Source: Durio zibethinus (Eukaryota; Streptophyta; Magnoliopsida; Malvales; Malvaceae). Taken from it: a stretch of 64,000 nucleotides of DNA. The notes beneath the pieces were generated by a model. It had not been told where the DNA came from and did no database searches. It was given only the letters and a program-made list of their open reading frames with translations. Below, piece by piece: positions 38,510 to 49,728 of the stretch. The DNA lies in contig NW_019167860.1 in the NCBI RefSeq assembly GCF_002303985.1, forward strand, positions 10,276,183 through 10,340,182, in the 5' to 3' direction. Both the position numbers and the translations under genes were made by a program. Every line of letters begins with the position of its first letter. Position 1 is the stretch's first letter.

Positions 38510-38960
38510 CTTAGAATTAATTTTTTTCTAATGCATTAGAAACTAGACTCGATATGTTTTCTAAAAATATATGGCTCATCTCGTAATTCATTGTAGATTA
38601 ATTATAATAATTTTTGCAATCCACATCATATGCTACTGCCAAACAGCATGTATACCTTTAATAAAAATTGCACATTTATTCATAGGAAACTCCAAATTCA
38701 ATTTCGCTTGTTCTGTTGGAAAGTAAACTCAATATGCTTTCCAAACATATATAGCTTAATCTGTAATTTCTTGTATAAAAATTAAGACAATTTTCGTAAT
38801 TCAACCCTGATGCTACTACTTTATAGCCTGCATATCCTTAAGTAAAAATTAGGCAACTCTTCATAGAAAACTCGGATTTGACTTCTGTTTGTTTCATTAG
38901 AAAGTAGACTCAACATGTTTTCCAACAATATATAATAATCATAGCAATAATTTATCCATT
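38510..38960. repeat. Approximately 180-bp tandem units inside the solo LTR
   Basis: The motif GAAA-[CG]-TA-[GA]-ACTC followed by AATATGCTTTCCAAACATATAT-like sequence recurs at 38539, 38719 and 38900, a spacing of 180-181 bp; intervening segments are also similar. About two and a half diverged units. Confidence 0.7.
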
Positions 38961-40661
38961 AATACAAAATTTTATTTTAATTCATTATTGTAGATCATAA
39001 CATCTTATCTAAAAACAGAATTTCTCCTTCAATCTTTAAAAACTCAAATCTCTATTTTCAGCCTTTAAACTCCATTCAATAATCATCAATAAATCTTAAG
39101 AATATAAAATAAACAAAACCCAATAATTTACCCAAATAGATCATGAAAATTAATGAAAGATTTCATAATTTTTCTTGGTTTTGCTCTTAAAACTTCAACT
39201 CCAAATAATAGCAATCAACTTGATATTTCTTCTTAAATAAAAAGAAGGCATATACTTACCTTTAGGGGATTAACTTGATTGTAGTCTCTCTGATTTTTCA
39301 TGCTCTCTAACCCTAATGAATATGAGAAAGAAGAACTCCCATTTCTTTTCTGTTTCAGGATAGCTAGGTTTTTTTTTTTTTTTTTTTTTTTCGTTTAATA
39401 CCTCAATCCTTTTTCTTTTACTAATTAATCTCTTAATAAACTGATGGACTTTGGTATTAGTCTAGCCCAATTATCATTTGAGCTGGGATATTACAGATGA
39501 TAAGTATGTTGATGATGAGTAAGATGAATTCCTCTTAGAGTTTTCACATTGTGTGATCTCTGTGGCCACATTTGTTCTGTCCAGGTGAAATTTTGAAGCC
39601 AAGGCACATTCCCCTTTAACTTCTCCCTTGCAATCAATCGGTGTGACTGATCCATTCTGCAATTCAGTACCAGTTACTATATTACCTAGTGCAATTTAAC
39701 TTATCAAAGAAAAATGAGGCATCCCATTGGACTGACCATAAGACCATGCCCCAAAACATCAGCATCATGATCTAAGGGCAGATATAGATGTTGGTTCCAT
39801 CCGCAACAAGATGCAATGAAAAAGGTTCATTATGCCTAATTCTGTGTCAGATAGAAATTTTCCAGCATTTTTTAAACAAATGCCACAACAAAGAAAAGAG
39901 AAAGAAAAAGTAATTAACCCCATTTGAAGATCATAAAGGAAATAACTAAAAGTTACCTCTTCATTTTGAGGAAATGAACTTCCATTAGATTCCAAAGTTG
40001 AAGAAGAAACAGTCAGAGATGAGTGTGAGGAAACATCATCATCAGTGAATGAAGCAACCTCCGCTTCCTCAGCATATTCTTCATCCATCAGAGCAGAAAC
40101 AGACTCACTTCCTTTTCTGTCCAGCGATAGCTCTTTTGAAAGGCAGCCTCTTGGTGAAGAGCTGTTCCGACCCTTATAAGTTCGATCAATTTTAATAAAC
40201 AAAACTGGTTGGGCAGTGTTACTGAAGCTCATCTTGCTGTTCATCGGAACAGTAACATCTAATGTCTCCTTTATAACAGCATATTCCGCCAAATCCACAA
40301 TGGCAGTAGCCAACAACTGAATCTTTTCCCTTCGAGGCTCATACAAGTTAAATTCTAAGATATTCTTCAGGAACGCATCAGCATCCCTGCCTTTAACAGA
40401 CATGTCCCTCACTAGATTCACAGGTAACTTAAATGACTGATTAAACTCAATTTTTCCCTCACCAACAATGGAACCAAGTGTGGGGGAAACCGTGTTGGTA
40501 GACCCCGAACTACGTTCACCATTTTCCCACTGGATCAGGACAGAACGAAGTGATCTCAGTGACTGAGATGGGGGCCAAGGTTTAATCTCCTGAATGTGAA
40601 TTAGATAATCAACATGAACCGTTGACCTTCTCCGGTTCTTTGCATTCAAACCAAGAACCAT

Positions 40662-43600
40662 TGTTGCACAAACTCGTATTTCACTAGTGTTAAACTATTC
40701 AATCCACAAGACAGTTCAATTCCTACAATTCAGAAAGCATTATAATATTAGTAGAGAAACTTTGCATCAAGAAATAAATGCACAACTAGTTAAAACCAAG
40801 CTTATAATCCAAAATCCTAATGCATTTTACCATGAAGGGTCAGGCAAAAGGGAAACTACCACCAACTCAACTTAACAAGACTAATTTGTAAATCCTCAAA
40901 CATATTAAAGGCAAATTATTTTTCCTTCATTTTCCAGCATTTTCTTAACAGCCAAACATAGGGGCATGTAGCGTCCAAAAGAACAAAAAAAAAAAAGGAA
41001 AGAGAAAGTAACAAATAATAGTTGCACTCCAAGGCTAAGTCACTAAGGCAGATATCATTAACATAAAAAAGGATCAAGCAAAAGGGAAACTACCACCAAC
41101 CCAACTTGACAAGACTAATTTGTAAATCCCCGGACAAATTAAAGGCAAATTCTTTTTCCTTCATTTTTCCTGCTTTTTCTCGACAAGCAAACATAGAGGC
41201 ATGTAGCTTCCAAAAGAACAAAAACAAAAAGAAAGAGAAAGCAACAAATAATAGTTTCACTCCAAGGCTAAGCCACTAAGGCAGACATCATTAACATAAA
41301 AAAGGAAGAAACAATGAAAAAAGAAAAACAAAAATAGCTTATAATCACAGCTCCACAAAAAAAAAAAGAATTAAAGCATTGAAATTGACAAAGAAACTTG
41401 GAGCTCATTCATGGAATAAACATTCACACACATACAAGTGCAACTAAAAATAGAAACTTTGAAGCTCATTAAAAGTTAGCTAATAAAAAAAAAATGTTAC
41501 TAAATTGAAACATTATTATTCTTGAGCATCAGATCCAACTCCTATAAACAAAATATGCTGACAAATGTTAAATTTTTAGCTCAAATTGGCTGAGAAAAAT
41601 ACAATCTTTACCATGCAAAGATAAAAATTAGCCCAAAAGAGGAGAACAATAGGAAACTGAGAAAAGCAACCAATTTCTCACTTTGGGTACACTGAATGTG
41701 GCAAGAAATTACCACGAAAATTAGAGGAAGAAGAACTGAAGAAATGGGAAAGCTAAAAAGCTGCGTTTTAGGGTGGTTTCCATGGAAGAAGAATGAAAGA
41801 GGCTGAGACATTCAAGGCTTTTCGGAGGTGCAGAGGCTGGCTGGCTCTGTCTGACCGAATAAGAAAGCAATAATAATAATAATAACAATAATAATAATAA
41901 TGCCTGATAAAAATAGAAATAATGATTTGTTTTGCTAAGACATGATTATTTGTAAGAAGAGATTTTAGCACGCTCGTAAAAGGAAAGTGAAGGAGACTCT
42001 CGGCTAGATTATGTGTGGTTAACGTCACTCTTTCTGATTGCGCGTGGGATTAAATGAAACAAGTGTTGAAATGTGTTTCGTTCTCTGTCGGTTATCTCCT
42101 TCCGCCAACATTATACCGTTGTTTTTTCACTTTCAGTCAATAACACGCGCACCCCAGAGAAGTGAATTCCACGCTTTTTTGGGATTCAATCAATGGGGCT
42201 AGTCAAGCCCATTATCCTTTTTATCCATTAAATTTTTAACAAAGGAATTTGTTAAATACAAATAAATATTTTATTTTATTTTATACACCATTAAAAAATA
42301 ATTATTCCTTTTGTCACATTTTATTTGTCATTTTTTATCATTTATTGAATTAAATTTTAAAAAATATGCTTTGAAAAATATGAAATTCAAACTTTTCAAT
42401 TTTTATATTTTAAAAGTTTTATAAATTTATTAAAAATAACGATCAAAATTAAGTTCATTTTACCCAAAAATTAATAAAAGACAAACATTAAAGGAGAGAG
42501 AGAGAAAGGGTAATCAATGAATATAATAAATAACAGAACACAAGACAATATTGTAATAATTGTAAAGTTTAAAAATTTCATGATAAATGTATAAAATAAT
42601 AGTTTTATTATAAATAGCATGAAAAATAAATTTGATTGTAAGATAACATGAAAAATAATTAATGATTTTAAATTTTACATGCTAAAATTGGAAGGAGATT
42701 ATGGTTTTGAACCATGCAACAAACCCAATCTTGTAATCAAATTGTAATTTGTAGTTTGTTACTTATTTGCTCCACAAGAAAAATAGACTTAATTCAAAGC
42801 CAACAAACACCTTCACCAAAAGTAAATATGTTAATAGTCATTTAGTCCATTAATAAATTGTTAAATTTTTAATTTTAATTATTAAATTTTTATTTTGATA
42901 TAATAATAATAATAATAATAATAATAACACGTTATTTCAAAAAAATAATACTAATATTTATTTTTTAGTAGTATATAATTTAAACAAATTTAATAATTTA
43001 TGTCATTGTGTCGTATTTCGTGTCAGATACGATTTCAAACATAACACGAACGACTTCTATAAAAATATGACACAAATATTTATATGTGTTACATGCTAGA
43101 CGACATGATTAATATGTTTTAATTTATTTTAAAAATAAAAAATACTACATGATATGATTAATACGATTATATATGATTAACATGATTAAACACAATCATT
43201 ATTAAAATATCTAATCAATAATTTAACATTAAATCATAATGAAAATATAATAAAAATATTAAAACACGATTATATCCGAGTTGTAAATGTATCATTTATA
43301 CATGTTGATACGATAATACAAAAAAACATGATTAATTAATTAGTCATGTTTTAAACGTGTAACACAAGTAAGACACAAAACATGATTATAGAAAACGCAT
43401 GCATAATTTATTACGTGTTATTTTTGTATTGTATTATCATGTCATATTTAAAATTATCAAACTCATATCTAAAATTATCAAACCAAAATTTAAGATATTA
43501 AATTCTTTATGTAAGTAGAATATAGTTGCATTTATATTAATAATAGTTTGAATTTGGCCATATATTTTAGGTAGGATTTGACTCCCTTTTTACTGTAGAG

Positions 43601-44854
43601 ACTAGCATCAAATCTGTAAAATATTATTCGTTTTAAAGCTTAACATTCATATCAAGCTGAGTTGAATCACAAAACTAAAATCACATTAGACAATGAAATT
43701 TTATATATGACTCCCCAGATAATGAAATTTTAGAGGTGACTCCCTAGATGATGAGATTTTAGAGGTATTCCTCACCATGTAAGATTTAGTAATTTTCATG
43801 ACCTCATCGTGTGGTATTTAGTTTCCGCCTCCGATTTGTAACCGCTCTAATATTATTTATGAAGACTTGTACCTAACTTACGATGTATTATCCATTTTGA
43901 TCTCATAGTTTTGTTTATTTGTGAAAATCTACACTCAATTTATAATCGAAGGTCTCACAATTTTATCCTACAAAAATTTTCTTGCAAATTTAAATTTAGA
44001 TTTTATGTAATATCATTCCTTATACGTATATTATTTTAATATGAGATTCAGGACGTTACACCTACCAATTCTATTATAAGATTCGGATGGCTAACCTGAC
44101 CGCTCGCAATAACAGCTATCAACCAAAACAATGGTGGGTTTCAAAGTCTGAACAGTATCCTACTACTTCTGATGGGCTTTTGCCACTAGAAACAGGTCTG
44201 TTTTACCCCTTTTTCTGCATGAAAGAAATGGGGGCCTTAAGGGGAGGCTGTGGATAAACATAAAAATGTGACATTCAATTGAGTTTTATTTGCTACTTGT
44301 GTCAAGAATTTGAGTTAAAGAAGAAAAATGACATTCTGATGACCAAACTAGCTTTTAAAAGCTTTGCTTTTTGGTAATGATTGTTGGGTATCCTAAGCAG
44401 CTTCAAGCTTGTAAAAGCATGTATAGTTTTCAACCAGGAATGGCAAGCCATTGCGTTGCAGACAATGATAGACCTACCAGAAACCAAAGCCTGAGAACTT
44501 TTACCTGAATTTGAAAGCAATGAAGCACAATGATCGTGATGAACGGCTTTCTGGTTCTGCTAGGATGTATTTGAAGATCCTTCCAAGGCAAGAAGATTAA
44601 ATCACAGAAGCTTTTCGATATTGCAGTTGCTTGTAATGATTGGAAGTACTTCAATCTCAAAGAAAAATTTATTTTACCAAAAATTTTCCATTTATCAGGT
44701 CTAAAATTATGTCATTTACGGATTATATTTCTCAGGAATTGCTGCTCAATATAGACCTAACTCGTTTTATACACTAAAGCACCTTCCAAGAGCTTTATCT
44801 AAGCAATGTCCGCAGGTGTAGCACCAACCATATACAAATGATAACCATGTAGAA
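40662..44854. other. AT-rich intergenic region: pseudogene promoter and LRR-kinase 3' region
   Basis: Includes the promoter side of the C2 pseudogene (about 40662-42030), AAT microsatellites at about 41869-41901 and 42901-42927, and AT-rich DNA. A segment at about 43560-44060 may be an old LTR fragment: on the minus strand its right end reads TGTAACGTCCTGAATCTC, and it contains two copies of a GACTCCCYAGATRATGARATTTTAGAGGT word near 43711 and 43739. The last approximately 300 bp should be the LRR-kinase 3' UTR. No gene is supported. Confidence 0.5.
40838..41303. repeat. Diverged tandem duplication, period 233 bp
   Basis: The segment starting GTCAGGCAAAAGGGAAACTA near 40838 repeats from 41071 (GATCAAGCAAAAGGGAAACT) in the same order to about 41303, with scattered substitutions and small indels. 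It lies in the 5' flank of the C2-domain pseudogene, probably its 5' UTR or leader intron. Confidence 0.85.
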
Positions 44855-47800
44855 TCAGACTTCTGAATTCTGATCAGCATCGGCTGCAGCCTGAACTTGA
44901 GCTGCATACCGCAAGTTCCAAAGAACATCCTCGAAAGATGGCCGAGATGATGGTTCAGGACATATGCATTTGCCTGTAATAGATACCACTATTGATAATG
45001 ATTCCTGTGAGCAAGTGGTTAACACAGTTGGATCCACAATTTGCTTTCGGCCATCCTGGCTGTCAAACGATCCCTGTGATTTGTAATGCAAGATTTTAGA
45101 AGTATGCCTTTCTCGAACTTTTAAGAAAAAATGGAAAGCAAGATTTTCTTAACATTTCATATCTAATATAATCCTTCCAGAACTTAACTCTTGACTGCAT
45201 TTGACTAGCCATGGTCATTGTCATAATATTGTGTTAAATGGAAGTCATCAGAGAAAAATCAGTGGCTTACCATTTCATTCAAAAGAAATGTTTCTCCTTT
45301 TCCATTCACTATAGGCCCAACAAGAGACTCAAGTAATATAAATCCAAAGTCGTAAACATCATCCTCCAAATTTTTACTTTGGCTGCAATAAAGAATAAAA
45401 GGGGTTTGGTTATATAAACAACAATCCGCAAGAAAGTCTAAAAGCGATCCAACAGGAAAACCAAAATTTTCGATATGTTGTCGGTTTAGACAGCAAGTTT
45501 CTTATTTATCCTCAATTTACATAAACATGTTACTGTCAAATTATTATTGATTGATCAAATGCATGCTAGATGATTCTGCTAGTTGTGGAACTGTAATCTT
45601 AGAAATGGAATAGAGGCAACAAAGCAGCATTGGTGCTACAAAAGAAAAGATGAGACAGTTGAAATCATTGATAAAAAATAATTGCGCAGACTGGTTTGAC
45701 AGCAATTGCAAAATATGTTTAGTAGATGGTACATGCATAAGAGAATGTTTAAGGAGGGAGTAGCTACAAGCATATGATGATGCATACTGGAATTAACAGA
45801 AGAGTTGTTGGTCCAGAGGTCATCAAGTTGGTATAGCTTTGTTCATTGTGATGGAAACCATGTCAATTGCAGCAATTGCCGTAGTGGAAAGGAACTACTT
45901 ATGCAAAGACAACTGAATTATTATCAAATGATGTTTTTCCATCTACTATAATTTTTGTTAATGATGCAAGTCTATTATTTACATAAAGATGCATTAAGAT
46001 GGCATTCCAATCCTAATCTCATGAATATAGTTGCAAGCTAAAACTTCGGATAATCTGTTGACAATTGGTTCTAGACAGTACCTAGACTTTAAGCCCTCTC
46101 CCTTTGCCTGCAGAATAATAAAATACTTCAGAATAACCACTCAGGGCCATGATATATTTTCCAAGTAACAAGGTAAATATAAACAGCTAGGAAACATACC
46201 TCTAGTTTTTCATTTTCTTCCATGATGATAGACATCCCATAGTCACTCAGCTTTGCTATGTGATGCTCATCCAGCAATATATTATTTGTCTTCAACTGGT
46301 TATTATAAACACCAGGAATAACCCCAGTATGTAGAAAGTTTACAGCCTTGGCCATATCAATTAGAATTGCTAATCTATCAGACCACTTGAGAACCTTCTC
46401 TGGACAATTTTCTGCATCATTTTTCCGGATTGTTGTTGTCAGAATCCAGCAGACATTAAATATTAGAATATGGTTAGCAGTGAGTGTGTACAGGTCAATC
46501 AGGAAGGATCATACATGCTTGTACTTTTTTCCACATAATGTCAAAGACATTAATAGCCATTTCTTCCAATATTGCAATATCTAAGCTTGGACACTTACCT
46601 ACATTTATAGCTGTGCACTCATCATGTACAAACATAACTTTATGTTCAAATTTTCAACACTGACCTGACAGATGCATACGATAATTCCCATTACTCATAT
46701 AGTCGTATACGAGGAAGACTTTGTTTGCACTGGAATCATCTTGTACACCACCATCAATGCAGTGACCCAAAAGGCCTACTAAATGTGGATGGTGAAGCTT
46801 TGAGAAGAAATCAAGCCTAACTTTAAGATTTTGACTTGAATATTTCTTCAGTAATGTCAAAGATCGAATGGCAACATAGGTCCCATTTTCCAATCTTCCT
46901 TTGTATAGCTGAAAAAGAGAAATAAATGAAGTCAGAAAGGTCTTTGGTGATAGCATATACGAATATCGGAACCGTGTATTTGCCACACCTATTCTGCTCA
47001 CTGAGGAGGGCTAAACCTCATGGATTTATATAAGGGGTATAATTGTTTAGTAAATCTTAGCTCCAGCAAGCTATTTTCTTGGTGCCAAGCTTCAGAAAAG
47101 AAAATGAAAGAACAAATCTATATGGTGATAATAAAATTTCCAAGCTAGTAAACTTTTCCCTCTCAAAATTCATAGTTCTGCACAATACTTGATTGATAAA
47201 AAAGAGTGGGATGATTATTACCATTGTGTAATGATAATTCTAAGATCTGATTTCACTTTTACTGACGAAACAAAATCATCAAAGGTTGATAAATTCTTCA
47301 GTTTTGAGGATACCTTCCCAGTAGAGCTTTCACCCATTAACATTGATGAATCAAAGCTATTTGTGGCTTCCTTCAACTCTTCCAAGGAAAACAGTCGACA
47401 TACTGGAGCACCTTGTACCCCTAGCTTCACAACTTTAGAAATGAATCCTAAAAAAATGAAATCAAATAATTAACAATTACATTAATAATAACTCAAATTT
47501 CCCTTTGAAGCACTATAACTGGGTTAGAAATCATGATGAACTTGACCTTTATTAAGTACAAACATATCTTGGATGCATTTGGGATAACAGAAGCAACAAA
47601 AGAAATGTATTTGCTTACCGGCATTTGCAAGAACTTCAGATGAAACCCCGTTAGTTGGACTGTCTTGAACAGCCTTTTGCCAAATACGAGTTTCAAAAGT
47701 CCTCCTTGGGAAGCATCTTCGAGACAGAATAAGAAAGCCAAATGCCAAAAGGACCAGAAGAAGAACAGATCCTACAATAGCAGCAACTAATACTGCTATC

Positions 47801-48963
47801 TTTCTTCCACTTTTCCTCGTGTTTGCTTCTTTACAATGTGAACCTTGATGTTGCTGTTGGCCATCAATTGACAAGCAATTCCTACCAAATTTGACTACTC
47901 TCTTATCTGATTTATCGTCCAAGCAAGAAGGAAGCTCACCAACCAACTTGTTATTAGAAATATCCACAAACCCGAGTTTGCTACCACAAGTTAGACGCTC
48001 TGGAAGTGAACCACTGAGCGTATTTGATGCCAAATTCAAATAACTGATGCTTTGCAAATCAAACAAGGCAGAGGGGGGTGTTCCAGTCAGATGATTAAAA
48101 GATAAGTCAAGGTGCTGAAGATGACTCAATGTGCCAAATTGCCCAGGAATTTCACCTGAGAATAAGTTCTTAGCAAGAAGAGCAGTAACCAGTCCTTGGG
48201 GCATGACAGGCAGTTTGGAATCCAACTGGTTCTCTCTTAAATCCAACACACGCAGGCTAGTTAAGGAACTCAAATCAGGCAATTTACCCGAAAGCTTATT
48301 GTGGCACAAGGCAATATCTGTTAGGCTTGAAATTCTGCATATTGAAGAAGGAAACTGACCCTTCAACCGGTTGCCCCTCAAACTCAGAACAGTAAGATTT
48401 GATAGGGAATCCAGATTATCAGGAATAGTATCATTGAAGTAATTGCCATCCAATGTTAGAGTTTGAAGCTTAACCATTCTAGATATCTGAGGGGGGATAG
48501 AGCCATACATCAAATTGGAGCTTAAGTCCAAAAGTTCTAGAGAATATAGCCTATGAATCTTATCAGGAAGTGGCCCCCAAATTCCAAGAGACACTAAGCT
48601 AAGCACCCTTAAACTGGTTAACCTTGTCAATGTGATAACCAAAGAATCAATGGAGAAAGTCTCAGACAATGTTTTATTAGGAATTGCATATCCATTGAAC
48701 CCACTAATATTGGCAAGCTTATCTCCCCTAATCTTAAGCTCAGTGACAAAATTATCCTGGCAAGATATCATCACATGTGCTGTCGCAGACAAGTTACAGA
48801 GGTCCCCATAGTAATTATCCAGAGCTTGCAGCTGTGAAGGATACTCTAAATGCTTCCTTATTTGCAGCAGAAGTTGGATTTGATAAGTTTGCAATCCATG
48901 AGTAGTTTGGATAAAGCAACTCCATGAAAACAATACTAGAACAAACATGTTAAAGTATCCCAT
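44855..48963 (-). CDS. LRR receptor-like protein kinase, predicted catalytically inactive (At3g03770 / At5g14210 type)
   Basis: Seven exons (minus, coding order): 47619-48963, 47314-47447, 46665-46908, 46200-46411, 46082-46107, 45271-45382, 44855-45073; total 2292 nt, 763 aa. Seen: a signal peptide (about 1-23); a Cys-containing cap (DLCNLS); about ten leucine-rich repeats with the LDLSSNLMYGSIPP pattern; a transmembrane segment near residues 385-410; and a cytoplasmic kinase fold. Key catalytic positions are changed: VAIR in place of VAIK, GVYNNQLKTNNILLD in place of the HRD loop, and DYG in place of DFG. This is normal for the subfamily, which is annotated as probable inactive kinases, so a scaffold or co-receptor role is inferred. 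A 26-nt exon (46082-46107) is unusually small but in phase. The 5' leader appears to contain at least one intron (about 49010-49089). Confidence 0.93.
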
Positions 48964-49700
48964 TGAACAAGATTGTGAAGCCAGATGTCTTAAGAGGTGA
49001 ATATAAGCCCTAGAATAAAAGCAGGAATGTTAAATTCAGAAGAAACTGAAACGTACCTAGCAAAAGGAAGCTTCATATCAATGCCTTACCTGAAGGTTGA
49101 ACCTTTAATTACAACGTAACCCAAGAAGAGAAATTTCACTGGAGTAGAGAACTGCAAATCCTAGTCATGTGCTAAGACAAGTCTCTTGACGGTAATTCAC
49201 ACTTGTACAAATCCAAGAGGACACTCAAAAGCATAAAAAGCTGAAATGCTGGAGGAAAAAAAGAAAGAAAAAATCTTACTTGGGAACATCAAAAATGGTG
49301 TTTTTCCCAAGAAAAAGTTCAACACTTTAACTAACTTCAGTTAAAAAAGAAAGAAACCCAATGGAGAGAAACAAAGAGAACATTAACAAACAAGCAACTT
49401 TCATGATCCAATGAACATGTCTTTCTCTCTAGCTACTTTCTAGGAAAATAAACAACAACCCAGAAACCAAAACAAGGTTAAAAAAAGGTTACCTGAAGAT
49501 AGAAATGCAAGTGATAATTTTAATATACTTTGGCTAAGCTTCCGTAATTGTAACTTGTATCATTTAAGCAAGTAAGATATTAAATAGAAGTTGACTGCTT
49601 CTGCCTGGCCTGCTGGCTTGGCTGCAATAAATGGAAGGTGGTGGTTGAAAAGTGCCGTACAAAAGAGAGAAGCAATCAATGATAACTGATAAGGCAATTA

Positions 49701-49728
49701 AGAGAAAGAGAGAGAGAGAGAGAGAGAG
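49701..49728. repeat. (GA)n microsatellite upstream of the LRR-kinase gene
   Basis: A nearly pure GA tract of about 28 bp lies roughly 740 bp upstream of the ATG, in the likely promoter or 5' leader. GA tracts of this kind can bind plant BBR/BPC factors; that role is inference. Confidence 0.85.

Larger units (their letters stand above)
37210..39495 (-). mobile_element. Solo LTR (about 2.29 kb) inserted into an exon
   Basis: On the minus strand the element begins TGTAATATCCCAGCTC and ends CTCGGGGCGTGATA, both typical of plant Ty3/gypsy LTR tips (the final CA appears mutated to TA). Flanks are AATGA on the left and GATGA on the right, a 5-bp target-site duplication with one mismatch (ATGAT can be aligned perfectly if the boundary shifts by one or two bases). 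No gag-pol domain and no second LTR copy are present, so a solo LTR left by LTR-LTR recombination is the simplest reading. It contains several internal short repeats. Removing it and one target copy restores the host reading frame. Confidence 0.78.
33373..40661 (-). pseudogene. Broken EEIG1/EHBP1 N-terminal C2-domain gene (At2g42320-like)
   Basis: Recognisable exons (minus, coding order): 39957-40661 (235 aa, intact, C2 NT-type domain starting MVLGLNAKNRRRS), 39656-39501 joined to 37209-36140 across an LTR, 35346-35641, about 35020-35219, 34540-34713, 34149-34340, 33939-34052, 33373-33702 (ends VWMKSE, TGA). Conserved blocks include WHLSRLYFHACKEG, VAKACGNDVP, LTFWLSNSIVLRAIIS, WDNPLALTSALERIEAWIF, HMQSAARKEIDR, MEQCVARLDVAMFNAIL and GAGAQLKNA. 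Lesions: the LTR insertion in an exon; TGA at 36181-36183, where Gly is expected; one extra G in the run at 35523-35527; TAA at 35451-35453; TGA at 35040-35042, where Arg is expected (CGA to TGA); and scrambled sequence after it. Excluding the LTR plus one target copy leaves 1226 nt in the second exon, exactly the required phase. Some downstream exons remain clean, so decay is recent or partial. The function of this plant family is not known to me. Confidence 0.85.

Noticed and set aside
37210..39495. Long intron containing repeats instead of an LTR insertion
   Set aside because: Terminal TG/LTR-like tips, near-perfect target duplication and exact frame restoration favour an insertion; no acceptor lies at the right boundary.
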